Assembly: GCA_016025055.1 (NCBI GenBank)
Contig: CP065590.1
Span: forward strand, 2,108,001 to 2,172,000
Length of the DNA: 64,000 nt
Direction: 5' to 3'
Origin: Chryseobacterium indologenes
GTDB lineage: Bacteria > Bacteroidota > Bacteroidia > Flavobacteriales > Weeksellaceae
Position numbers and translations under genes: made by a program. Each line of letters begins with the position of its first letter. Position 1 is the first letter of the stretch. Below are positions 10,007-17,161 of this stretch, one piece after another. A model generated the notes under the pieces. That model was not told where the DNA came from. It saw nothing but the letters and a program-made list of their open reading frames with translations, and searched no databases.

Positions 10007-10068
10007 AAAGAGGTAAATAGTCATTGCAACAATCATTTTCTGGAAAATAACTGATGGATTTTAGCTGA

Positions 10069-10917
10069 TTAAGGAAAAAAACGGCAGGCTTGAAAAGCCT
10101 GCCGTTTGAATTGATAAGATTTGTTATTTACTTGATCATAATTTTTTTTGGAATACGTTTTCCCTTCTTTTGTTGTAAGGGTCATAATATACATTCCCTG
10201 GGCTTGTTTAGCCTCAAATGTATTAGATGTTAACTTGGAACGATACACTTCTTTTCCTGAAGTATTCGTTAAAGTAACTTCTGCTCCCTCTACAGGAAGT
10301 TTTTTATCAAGAGTAATCTGTCCGTTATCATTGTGCGCAGCAAAATTGATATACGGATCATTATATTGATATGCATAATACAGCCTAAGTGCACCATTAA
10401 CACTTAGTAATCCACCGTTAAGGTTTACTTTAATTCTGTCAAAAGGTTTGTTCATGGTAAGTTCAAGCTCTCCTTTGCTTGGATCCGTACCTCCCAGTTT
10501 AATAGCGTCATTGTTGAGGTTTTGATAATCCCCGTTCGATACATCCCCATTGAATGTTTCGATGGAAATTCCGCTTATCAACTGTGCGGAAAGCATTACC
10601 TGATCAGTACCAAAACCCAGCACAAACTTATTCGTTCCCATAGCAATATTTGTTGCTGGGAAAATCAGGGTTTGTTCAGTTCTTGCGAGTAACCCTACAG
10701 AAACCTGTAGTGTAGAATAATCGCTTTCATTACTTCCCACAGCATTTTGTGGGTTTAGTACACCGCATCCGAGGCAGATCCCTACCACCTGATTTGTTTG
10801 ACTGCTTGCGTAGATTTTAGTAATCTGTGCAAAAGACATTGTGCTTGCAAAAAACAAGAATGAAGCCATTAAAGCCGCTTTAATAGTGCGTTGGCTAAGT
10901 AATAAATGAGTTTTCAT
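10069..10917 (-). CDS. T9SS-type secreted protein of the CLGC family, 3' end shifted by one base
   Basis: Signal peptide (..SMSFA-QIT), then a motif 'CLGCGVLNPQNAVG' and a beta-rich body shared with the gene at 11138, and a C-terminal sorting-like domain 'GAEVTLTNTSGKEVYRS..MYIMTL'. As read, the frame runs through an A8 run (10142-10149) and ends in 'NYDQVNN..', translating the terminator hairpin. With A7 the end becomes 'YSKKIMIK' with a stop at 10128-10130, matching the paralogue's 'YSRKIMIK' exactly in position. The intended gene is thus probably 10128-10917. Function unknown; likely exported by T9SS to the cell surface. Confidence 0.7.
   Translation of the reverse strand: MKTHLLLSQRTIKAALMASFLFFASTMSFAQITKIYASSQTNQVVGICLGCGVLNPQNAVGSNESDYSTLQVSVGLLARTEQTLIFPATNIAMGTNKFVLGFGTDQVMLSAQLISGISIETFNGDVSNGDYQNLNNDAIKLGGTDPSKGELELTMNKPFDRIKVNLNGGLLSVNGALRLYYAYQYNDPYINFAAHNDNGQITLDKKLPVEGAEVTLTNTSGKEVYRSKLTSNTFEAKQAQGMYIMTLTTKEGKTYSKKNYDQVNNKSYQFKRQAFQACRFFP
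10073..10107 (-). terminator. Rho-independent terminator of the CLGC paralogue 1
   Basis: 12-bp perfect stem AAACGGCAGGCT/AGCCTGCCGTTT with a 5-nt loop and a U tract on the minus strand. It lies inside the frame as read but just after the corrected stop at 10128. Confidence 0.85.
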
Positions 10918-11080
10918 ATATATAAAAATTTGAGTTTTATAGTTTTTACTAATTTACACATAAAATGATTATGTTGTATAATTTATTTCATAATTATGTG
11001 ATTTGTTAATAATTTGTTCTTATATGGGATTGTTATTTGCTTTTATTTTACGTGGTATACGCCATTCTTTCTTATATAGG

Positions 11081-11116
11081 TAAAAAGAAATACGGCAGAC
11101 TAAATAGCCTGCCGTA
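11081..11116 (-). terminator. Rho-independent terminator of the CLGC paralogue 2
   Basis: 8-bp stem TACGGCAG/CTGCCGTA followed on the minus strand by a T-rich tract. It has the same core sequence as the terminator at 10073, in line with duplication of the whole unit. Confidence 0.78.
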
Positions 11117-11137
11117 CATGAGTTGAAAAACAATTAT

Positions 11138-11911
11138 TTATTTAATCATAATTTTTCGCGAATACATTTTTCCTTCTTTGGTTTTGAGTGTCATAATATA
11201 TATACCTTCAGATTGCCTTGAATCAAATGTTTTTGATCTGAGTGTGTTACGGTATACTTCTTTTCCGGATGTATTAACCAGGCTTACTTCAGCTCCGTCC
11301 ACAGCGATATTGCCATCAAGGGTAATCTGCCCGTTTTGACTATGTGCCATTAATGAATTCAGCGGATCCTGATAAGCATAATAAATCCTGAATCCACCTC
11401 CAAGGCTGAGTACTCCTCCTGAAAGACCAATTCTGATCCCATCGTATGGTTTTGAAGGTTTAAATTCTATTGTTCCTCTGTTGGGAGTGGCTCCTAGTTT
11501 TAGCAAACTTACATCTACCGTTCTTCGGTCATTATTGGATGAACCTCCGTTCATCGTTTCCAGCGATACACCGCTTAGTAATTGTACAGATAAAGGAATA
11601 TTATCTGTTCCGATTCCTACAACAAGCCTTGTATCTGATCGTAGATCCGGAAAAACTAAAGTTTGTTGTACGCCACCCAGTAATGCTGTGCCCAATACCA
11701 TAGTAGAGTAGTTGTCTTCATTATCGCCTACTGCATTTTCCGGATTATCTACACGGCAGCCTAAACATGCCACTCCGAAAACTCCGGAACTTTGAGCATG
11801 GGCATAAATACGATTTTGAGCAGAAACCAACGTTTGAGATGAAAAGAGTAGTAAGGCAACAAATGCCGTTTGTAAAGAGATTCTCTCCTTCAAAAGTAAA
11901 TTAAATTTCAT
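11138..11911 (-). CDS. T9SS-type secreted protein of the CLGC family, intact paralogue
   Basis: 257 aa. Signal peptide (..QTLVSA-QNR), 'CLGCRVDNPENAVG' motif near residue 50, a central beta-rich domain with 'LLSGVSLETMNGG', and a C-terminal domain with 'GAEVSLVNTSGKEVYRN..IYIMTLKTKEGKMYSRKIMIK' in character, which matches T9SS-type sorting ends. It is the intact copy of the gene at 10069 and shows where that one should stop. A TAACTTTG box lies on the minus strand at 11941-11948, 30 bases before the start, and fits a -7 element. Function unknown; the two CLGC cysteines may form a disulfide after export. Confidence 0.7.
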   Translation of the reverse strand: MKFNLLLKERISLQTAFVALLLFSSQTLVSAQNRIYAHAQSSGVFGVACLGCRVDNPENAVGDNEDNYSTMVLGTALLGGVQQTLVFPDLRSDTRLVVGIGTDNIPLSVQLLSGVSLETMNGGSSNNDRRTVDVSLLKLGATPNRGTIEFKPSKPYDGIRIGLSGGVLSLGGGFRIYYAYQDPLNSLMAHSQNGQITLDGNIAVDGAEVSLVNTSGKEVYRNTLRSKTFDSRQSEGIYIMTLKTKEGKMYSRKIMIK

Positions 11912-12143
11912 GTTGTTAATTTTTTGATGAATAGTTCCCTCAAAGTTAATGATTAATAAGAACAGTAGGAAATAATATTTCCTTTTTTGGTGATTTTTAC
12001 GATGCCTTTTGTTAGATTTAATAATTTGTTCAAAAAAGTGAAGTCTTTTATTTAAAACTTAGGAACCAATAAGGATCTGTTCCGCAATTCCTTATTGATG
12101 AGACAGACAGAAAAGAGAAGCCATCCTAAATAATCCACAGGAA
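11912..12143. other. Intergenic region left of the island
   Basis: Holds the probable -7 box of the minus-strand gene (11941-11948) and a 9-bp inverted repeat CAATAAGGA/TCCTTATTG at 12067-12097 with a 13-nt loop and no T tract. No gene is seen. Confidence 0.35.
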
Positions 12144-12303
12144 TAGTGAAAACTTTGCTTTACATTTCAATGATATAGGTATAAATATTCCCGCTTTTTT
12201 AGCTTTTGAGACTGATCCGACAATAGCTGTTGTAGTGTTTGATCAGTTGTTGAACTGAACCAAAATGTTTCTAATAGAATAGAAAGAAATAAAACAAAAA
12301 GAG
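12144..12303. repeat. Left copy of ~160-bp direct repeat bounding the island
   Basis: Nearly identical to 15965-16126, with four substitutions and small A-run length differences. In the plus frame it encodes 'SENFALHFNDIGINIPAF..DQLLN' and a stop, the tail of an unrecognised protein with no head here. Its right edge runs straight into an IS1182-type terminal sequence at 12301. Confidence 0.9.
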
Positions 12304-12985
12304 GCTGTCTCAAAAGTGAGATAGCCTTTTTTTATGGTTACAAAAAAAAGGAAAGCAAAAGCTTTCCGAATAGTTGCAAATTGATTAATTTGCTGTGTGT
12401 TAACTAAGTCAAAGATAGTCTTTAAAAGATTATAATCCCAAGCAAAATTTTCTTTTTCCTCCGAATTTATCGGAACTGATAGACCATAATCATCCTGTAC
12501 GAACAGTTTCCGCAGTGATAGACGGACTGGATATCAGCAATTTAATTCGTAATTACAAACCTGGTGGAAATTCCGTGTATCATCCTAAAATGCTTTTGAA
12601 AGTATTGGTATATGGCTATTTGTGCAATATCTATTCAAGCAGAAAGCTGGAACAAGCTCTTAAGGAAAACGTCCACTTTATGTGGCTTAGTGCTATGAAC
12701 CGGCCCGATCATAATACACTGAACCGTTTCAGAAGTGAAAGGTTAAAAGGTGAGCTCAAAGATATATTTGCACAAATTGTAGTGTATTTGGAAAAAGAAG
12801 GTTTGGTAAGTTTACAGACTATTTTTACAGATGGAACCAAAATAGAAGCCAATGCTAATCGATATATATTTGTATGGGGAAAGGCTATCAAAAAGAATGA
12901 AGAACGTATAGAATCCCAGCTTGAAGAGCTGTGGAACTATACCCAGGAAATAGCCAAAGAAAATTACCGCCTGGCAAGTGAGTAA
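12302..12985 (+). mobile_element. IS1182-family insertion sequence, left part only
   Basis: Begins with AGGCTGTCTCAAAAG, the terminal repeat type of Bacteroidota IS1182 elements, which here also forms an 11-bp hairpin followed by T7. The transposase stops after ~188 codons and no right end is found before 13000, so the element is truncated and cannot move by itself. The abrupt end at about 12985 abuts a TetR-like fragment. Confidence 0.7.
12419..12985 (+). pseudogene. IS1182-family transposase, N-terminal part
   Basis: The frame is open from 12419 (no ATG; GTG at 12515 is internal). It begins 'DYNPKQNFLFPPNLSELI' and contains 'GNSVYHPKMLLKVLVYGYL', 'SRKLEQALKENVHFMWLS', 'RPDHNTLNRFRS' and 'TDGTKIEANANRY', the typical N-terminal DUF772 and start of the DDE domain of IS1182-type transposases, which catalyse cut-and-paste movement. 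Only the first catalytic Asp region is present; the remaining DDE residues and ~250-300 residues are lost. Reading stops in 'YRLASE' at the join with foreign sequence. The missing start and end show it is dead. Confidence 0.8.
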
Positions 12986-13253
12986 GAGTTCCGAAATCAT
13001 GAACGAAATATGCAAGGAAAGGGAACTGTTGAGTACTAAATTTTTCGCATTGGCTGATCAGGAAATTGGAGATAAAAATATTGACCTAAGAGCTGTATCT
13101 GCATTAGTGGTTGCAGGCGTTTATAACCTTGTTTTGCATGCGAAATCTACCGATTCATGTTTTTGTGATATTGATATCAATAAACTGGAAGGTTTTGAAA
13201 GAATCAAAACCGTTATAAGCACTATTATTAAGAAAACCTATAGTGGCACATGA
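12978..13253 (+). pseudogene. Probable TetR/AcrR-type regulator, C-terminal fragment
   Basis: About 91 codons with no helix-turn-helix head. The helical sequence 'CKERELLSTKFFALADQ', 'AVSALVVAGVYNLVLHAKS' and 'EGFERIKTVISTIIKK' resembles the C-terminal ligand/dimer domain of TetR-family repressors. It overlaps the end of the transposase frame, so the DNA-binding half was probably removed by the IS-linked deletion. A 36-bp palindrome lies 250 bp downstream, before an MFS gene, the usual layout of a TetR-controlled exporter. The family call rests on pattern resemblance only and is moderate. Confidence 0.42.
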
Positions 13254-13502
13254 AATATGGTTGACAAGTGATCTGCAGCATGGTTTCGCTAATCCATGCT
13301 TTTCAGTTATTTAAATTCCACACGCTATATTGCGCTTTTCAAATAATTGCAATCGAGTCGTTCCCTATTTACCTCTGCCTTAAATCATTGATTAATATTT
13401 CAATTATTTATCACTGCAAGTCAAATGTAGCGGTCGGTAATCGATTGAATTTTATACGGTTATGACCTTTTGGTGTACTCTAAATGTTTAAAATAAATAT
13501 TT
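13254..13502. other. Gene-free stretch inside the island
   Basis: No coding, RNA or repeat signal is seen between the TetR-like tail and the palindrome. A short plus-strand frame at 13268-13465 has no recognisable feature and is not called. Confidence 0.35.
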
Positions 13503-13538
13503 AATACTACTTTTCACTGTTATGTGAAAAATAGTATT
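13503..13538. promoter_or_regulatory. Large palindrome, candidate repressor operator
   Basis: Two 15-bp arms, 13503-13517 and 13524-13538, complementary at 14 of 15 positions, separated by TGTTAT. There is no T tract, and the site lies 29 bases before the MFS start at 13568. This is a typical size and place for a TetR-type operator. Confidence 0.55.
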
Positions 13539-13567
13539 ATATTTGGAATACATTTAAAATGCTGACT

Positions 13568-13986
13568 ATGAGAATTAAAGAAACAGACTCTAATTCTGAT
13601 ACATCTACAGGTTTCAATCATGCACGGATTTCCCGTTCGATAGTCTTTTTCTTTACGGAACCATATTTGCCGCATGGGCGGCAAGAATTCCTGATATCGA
13701 AATTTCGCCACAGTTAAAAGATTCCCAATTCGGTGCGGTTCTTATGACGATGCCTCTTGGAACGATTATTTTCCTGCTGTTCAGCGGTAAAATTATATCT
13801 AGGTACAATACTAAACTGATTATTCTGGGATCATTCATGCTTTTGAATCTATCCCTGTTAGGTTTGAGTTTATTAGGATCAAAGGATATACTGGTTTTCT
13901 CCCTTTTCCTTTTTGGTCTTTTTGGAAATACCCTGAATGTTGCCATCAATACCGCTGTCGCATCTCACAATGATCGCGGAGTTTGA
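13568..13986 (+). pseudogene. MFS transporter (YbjJ-like), frameshifted and truncated
   Basis: Starts at ATG 13568 ('MRIKETDSNSDTST..ARISRS'), then loses frame at the T5 run 13646-13650. With one extra T it would read 'VFFLYGTIFAAWAARIPDI', a typical first helix of YbjJ-type MFS carriers, and continue through 'GAVLMTMPLGTIIFLLFSGK' and 'LFGLFGNTLNVAINTAV'. Only about four of twelve helices remain; homology ends near 13965, where an acyl-carrier-like tail begins. Family role is small-molecule or sugar transport in the inner membrane, but this copy cannot work. Confidence 0.65.
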
Positions 13987-14095
13987 ATCAGCTTTTGATA
14001 TTTCGTTCAGCCCATCTGAAATTGAGGAATATAAATCGTATCAACAGATTTCTGAGAGCGTAGCACGCAAACTAAAAGAAATTAATACAAAATGA
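13970..14095 (+). pseudogene. Acyl-carrier-protein-like C-terminal fragment
   Basis: 41 codons reading 'MIAEFESAFDISFSPSEIEE' and then 'YKSYQQISESVARKL', which fits helices II-III of acyl carrier proteins (pattern 'EFxxxFxIxxxxxxxxxxxT/SxxxIxxxI'). The DSL phosphopantetheine half is absent, as the MFS fragment runs straight into it. The stop lies 6 bases before the HAD start at 14102, so it was probably the upstream gene in an operon with the HAD phosphatase. The family call is tentative because only half the domain is present. Confidence 0.4.
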
Positions 14096-14101
14096 TAGGC
14101 G

Positions 14102-14770
14102 ATGGAAAAATACATTTTGTGGGATTTGGACGGGACAATCGTCAACAGTGAGGATCCTGAGTTTAAGAGCCTCATATTCTCGACAGCTTGCCTTAATACA
14201 GGCCTGGATTTTAATATATCTGAAGATCAATACATCGGTCATACTGGTCTGGAAGTTTTTAAGGCTGTGCTGCAAGCGAATGGAGTAACCGACGAAAAGA
14301 ATTTAATGAGCGCTTTTGAAATATGGGAAAACCATGCCGTATCCTGTCTAAAACAAAATATTTCTATGGTCAGATCAAGGGAAAATATCGTGGATATTTG
14401 GAATACAGCCCATCAAATGGGCATCAAACAGGCTGTTGTCACCAGCAGCTATCATGACATTGCGGTTCTATATCTTAAGAATTCCGGTATCTATGAAAAC
14501 TGTATTTCCATTATAAGCCTCGATCATGTAAAGAACCCCAAACCCCATCCTGAACCCTATAGGACCGCAATGGAAATCCTCCATGTAGATTTGGCAGATT
14601 GCGTGGCTGTAGAGGATAGTATATCAGGTGTACATTCAGCTAAAGCAGCAGGTCTATATACGATAGCCTGGGTTAAGAACATAGACGATGAAAGATTTAA
14701 AATCGCAGACCAGGTAACAAACAATCTTTCAATTGACATGATTCTTCAGGGGCTAAACTTATCGCAATAA
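14102..14770 (+). CDS. HAD-superfamily phosphatase (subfamily IA, beta-phosphoglucomutase-like)
   Basis: 222 aa, full length for the family. Motif I 'WDLDGTIVNSED' (Asp8 nucleophile, Asp10), motif II 'VVTSS', motif III Lys in 'NPKPHPEPY', and motif IV 'AVEDSISG' are all present, with a helical cap between residues ~20 and 90. It should hydrolyse or transfer phosphate on a small cytosolic metabolite, probably a sugar phosphate; the substrate is not evident. It is the only gene of the island that looks complete. Its neighbours (acyl-carrier tail, beta-helix transferase, YdcF head) suggest that it came with a carbohydrate or lipid-modification cluster. Confidence 0.82.
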   Translation: MEKYILWDLDGTIVNSEDPEFKSLIFSTACLNTGLDFNISEDQYIGHTGLEVFKAVLQANGVTDEKNLMSAFEIWENHAVSCLKQNISMVRSRENIVDIWNTAHQMGIKQAVVTSSYHDIAVLYLKNSGIYENCISIISLDHVKNPKPHPEPYRTAMEILHVDLADCVAVEDSISGVHSAKAAGLYTIAWVKNIDDERFKIADQVTNNLSIDMILQGLNLSQ

Positions 14771-14810
14771 ATTCGCCATAGCATAAAATTGATATCGAAA
14801 AAAATATATT

Positions 14811-15828
14811 ATGGATAAAATTTATGTTAAGGAACTTTTTTCTCACGAAAATATGATCAAAAGGCCTTTGTCATTAATTAAAAAAGGCATATTAAATGAT
14901 TTTGAACGACTTGGTATTATGAAGCCACAAAAAGATTGATCTTCAAACTTGATGATCCGATCAACTTAAAATATGCGCATTATAGTTGTCTCGATACCGT
15001 TACTCACAATGTAATTCCAGAAATTGTGTTAAATGATACAGAATTTAGCCCTTGGAGTATATTGAAAAATATAACATCCAAAATGACTACGTTCTTTTGA
15101 GTGAATATAATCTGTTAAAACAGCTTCCTGAAAAAGATAGAACGAATGGAATTTTTTTTGGCGATCCGGATCTGGTAAAAACTTGGGGTGAAAATGTTAC
15201 CATTCATAAAGGTGTCGTTTTGGACACCACTAACGGACCAATAGTTCTTGGTGATTCTGTCGTGTTATATCCTTTTTCTATTATAGAGGGACCTGCCTAC
15301 ATAGGAGATCGGACAGAAATAAAATCTGCCAGGATAAGTGGTGGTGTGCTGATTGGTAAAACCTGTAAAATTTCAGGAGAAATATCTAATTCCGTTATGG
15401 GAGACTATTCCAATAAAACCCATGAAGGACTTGTTGCCAACAGCTATGTTGGAGATTGGTGCAATCTTGGGGGATATACAAACACTGCCTGTCTTAAAAC
15501 CGACTATTCAGATATTATTGTCAAATATCGTGATAATACTTACGAAACCGGTACCAATAAATTTGGAGCGGTAATAGGAGATTTTGTTCGTGTAGGTGGT
15601 GGAATTACGATAATGCCCGGAACCTTCATTGATATCTGCACAACCATAGTGCAGCTGCCGTTGTTAAAAGGATATATCAGGCCTTTCACAAAGGTTGTAC
15701 CCGGATTAAAATTCAGTATGGAAGACTTTACGAAGGAAATGCAGATGATGATGGACCGTAGAAATATTAAGATCAGTCATTCATTGATGCAATACTGGGA
15801 ATCTGTATATGATCATGCTCCCAATTGA
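14811..15828 (+). pseudogene. Left-handed beta-helix (GlmU-like) transferase with two frameshifts
   Basis: Three consecutive frames join into one ~340-aa protein if one A is restored at 14929-14933 and one at 15065-15069. From ~residue 115 on it has hexapeptide-repeat beta-helix sequence: 'GPIVLGDSVVLYPFSIIEGP', 'YIGDRTEIKSARISGG', 'GEISNSVMGDYSNKTHEGL', 'SYVGDWCNLGGYTNTACLK'. This matches the acetyltransferase half of the Bacteroidota alternative GlmU family. The N-terminal ~110 residues ('KIYVKELFSHENMIKRPLS') do not look like the GlmU nucleotidyltransferase head, so substrate and activity are uncertain. A 258-codon frame from 15052 could still make the helix part. Confidence 0.6.
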
Positions 15829-15872
15829 TCAACTTAAAATTCAGGTTTTATGATCTTAAATCACACTAATTT

Positions 15873-16079
15873 ATGAATCCATCAGTCATGCATAGGGTTG
15901 AAATACTGTGGAATTATATGAAAATGAATTTCCAGATTCAGGTAGCAGATGCTATTATCGTATTTAGTGAAAACTTTGCTTTATATTTCAATGATATAGG
16001 TATAAATATTCCCGCTTCTTTAGCTTTTGAGACTGATCCGACAATAGCTGTTGTAGTGCTTGATCAGTTGTTGAACTGA
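15873..16079 (+). pseudogene. Chimeric frame: YdcF (DUF218) head fused to repeat-encoded tail
   Basis: 68 codons. Residues ~6-30 ('HRVEILWNYMKMN..ADAIIVF') fit the start of YdcF/ElyC-type DUF218 proteins, which are envelope-linked in other bacteria. Homology stops exactly where the right direct repeat begins (15965), and the rest is 'SENFALYFNDIGINIP..DQLLN' from the repeat. The rest of DUF218 is absent, so the frame is a junction product, not a gene. Confidence 0.5.
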
Positions 16080-16126
16080 ACCAAAATGTTTCTAATAGAA
16101 TAGAAAGGAATAAAAACAAAAAAGAG
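15965..16126. repeat. Right copy of ~160-bp direct repeat bounding the island
   Basis: Same orientation as 12144-12303 and ~97% identical by eye. It ends at the terminator of the tRNA-Glu transcript, so this copy has the native-looking right flank while the left copy is followed by the IS end. Confidence 0.9.
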
Positions 16127-16153
16127 AAGACTTTAAAATAAAGTCTTCTCTTT
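16121..16153 (-). terminator. Terminator of the tRNA-Glu/rpsT transcript
   Basis: 14-bp perfect stem AAAGAGAAGACTTT/AAAGTCTTCTCTTT with 5-nt loop and a minus-strand U tract; it starts two bases after the tRNA 3' end. Confidence 0.92.
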
Positions 16154-16154
16154 G

Positions 16155-16226
16155 TAGCCCGTAGGGGAATCGAACCCCTCTTACCAGAATGAAAATCTGA
16201 GGTCCTAACCGATAGACGAACGGGCC
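16155..16226 (-). tRNA. tRNA-Glu (anticodon TTC)
   Basis: 72 nt. Minus strand begins GGCCCGT and closes with ACGGGCT plus discriminator A; the D arm, the anticodon loop TTTTCAT with TTC, and the GGTTCGATTCC T arm all fold. Position 1-72 is a G-U pair. No encoded CCA. It is identical over its length to the copy at 16292. Confidence 0.95.
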
Positions 16227-16291
16227 CTCTATCTTCCACTACCGAAGTAATGTGTTAGTTTTGTTTTTATAAGTATCAACTCTTAGTTTTG

Positions 16292-16363
16292 TAGCCCGTA
16301 GGGGAATCGAACCCCTCTTACCAGAATGAAAATCTGAGGTCCTAACCGATAGACGAACGGGCC
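16292..16363 (-). tRNA. tRNA-Glu (anticodon TTC), second copy
   Basis: Same 72-nt sequence as 16155-16226, 65 bp upstream in the transcript and 10 bp after the rpsT stop. The shared length and identity suggest recent duplication or gene conversion. Confidence 0.95.
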
Positions 16364-16373
16364 TACTATACTA

Positions 16374-16628
16374 TTACGCTAACTTATTAACGTGTTTTGT
16401 CAATTTGCTTTTCAAGTTAGCAGCTTTGTTCTTGTGGATAATATTTTTCTTAGCTAATTTATCCAATAAAGCGATAACTTTTGGCAGTTGTTCTGTAGCA
16501 GCAGCTTTATTCTCTTCATTTCTTAGAGCTTTCAATGCTGTTCTAGCAGTCTTGTGATAATATCTGTTACGAAGTCTTCTAGTTTCGTTTTGTCTAATTC
16601 TCTTTAGTGCTGATTTATGATTTGCCAT
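16374..16628 (-). CDS. rpsT: 30S ribosomal protein S20
   Basis: 84 aa, usual length. Start chosen at '[15 protein letters not shown]', the conserved S20 N-terminus; an ATG 21 bases upstream would add seven non-conserved residues. Lys/Arg/Ala-rich helical protein that binds 16S rRNA in the body of the small subunit. It lies between tRNA-Glu genes on the minus strand with only 10 bp to the next tRNA, so it is probably co-transcribed with them and ends at the hairpin 16121-16153. Confidence 0.97.
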   Translation of the reverse strand: MANHKSALKRIRQNETRRLRNRYYHKTARTALKALRNEENKAAATEQLPKVIALLDKLAKKNIIHKNKAANLKSKLTKHVNKLA

Positions 16629-16695
16629 ATCGTTCAAATGTGAGTGCAAAACTATAAACTTTTTTTTAAACTACCAAATTTATTTTCAAAAATTT

Positions 16696-17016
16696 TTAAA
16701 TTTCTTCTGACAGGTATTTTCTAAGTTTATCTATTGCTTGTTCTATTTTTAAATTTTCCTGTTCTTTTTCTATTTTTTTGATCGTGTTTCCCAACATGAT
16801 CAATGCGTTGTTCCATTCTCCAGTCGTATTGGTGAAAGTGAGTTCATCTATTGTTACTTCAAAAGCAACCCTTTCTCCCATCCTGTAAAGTCTGAAACTT
16901 ATTTTATCATCCCTGCCTGTAATCCCGTCTTCATTGATTTGTAAATCATAACTTTTTGGGTTAGAGTGGATTTTTTTAAAAAGCAGTTTCGCTTCTTGTA
17001 TTTTTAAATCCGGCAT
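16696..17016 (-). CDS. Conserved small hypothetical protein (106 aa)
   Basis: No signal peptide or membrane segment. N-terminal alpha/beta part ('LKIQEAKLLFKKIHSNPKSYDLQINEDGI' style; basic, with 'FRLYRMGERVAFEVTIDEL') and a C-terminal charged helix ('KKIEKEQENLKIEQAIDKLRKYL'). The coding pattern is consistent throughout, and it lies between tRNA-Glu (17031) and rpsT on the same strand. No family is recognised. The helix could mediate dimerisation; nothing more can be said. Confidence 0.7.
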   Translation of the reverse strand: MPDLKIQEAKLLFKKIHSNPKSYDLQINEDGITGRDDKISFRLYRMGERVAFEVTIDELTFTNTTGEWNNALIMLGNTIKKIEKEQENLKIEQAIDKLRKYLSEEI

Positions 17017-17030
17017 GATATCAAATTTTG

Positions 17031-17102
17031 TAGCCTATAGGGGAATCGAACCCCTGTTGCAAGAATGAAAATCTTGAGTCCTAACCACTAGACGAATAGG
17101 CC
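17031..17102 (-). tRNA. tRNA-Glu (anticodon TTC), third copy
   Basis: 72 nt. Minus strand starts GGCCTATTCG and ends ATAGGCT plus A; anticodon loop TTTTCAT with TTC. It differs from the two other copies in acceptor, D and anticodon stems, so it is an older paralogue. Confidence 0.95.
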
Positions 17103-17161
17103 AAATTTTGAGGTTGCAAAAGTAGGAATTAACTTTTAAACTTCAAAATTATTTTTACAAA

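Noticed and set aside
12067..12097. Inverted repeat as terminator or RNA element
   Set aside because: 9-bp stem with long loop and no T tract; may be chance in AT-rich DNA.
13268..13465. 65-codon plus-strand frame in the island
   Set aside because: Cys/Ile-rich low-quality sequence without homology or promoter.
16155..16363. tRNA-Glu as attachment site of the island
   Set aside because: The direct repeats stop before the tRNA and contain no tRNA sequence, and no integrase is present.
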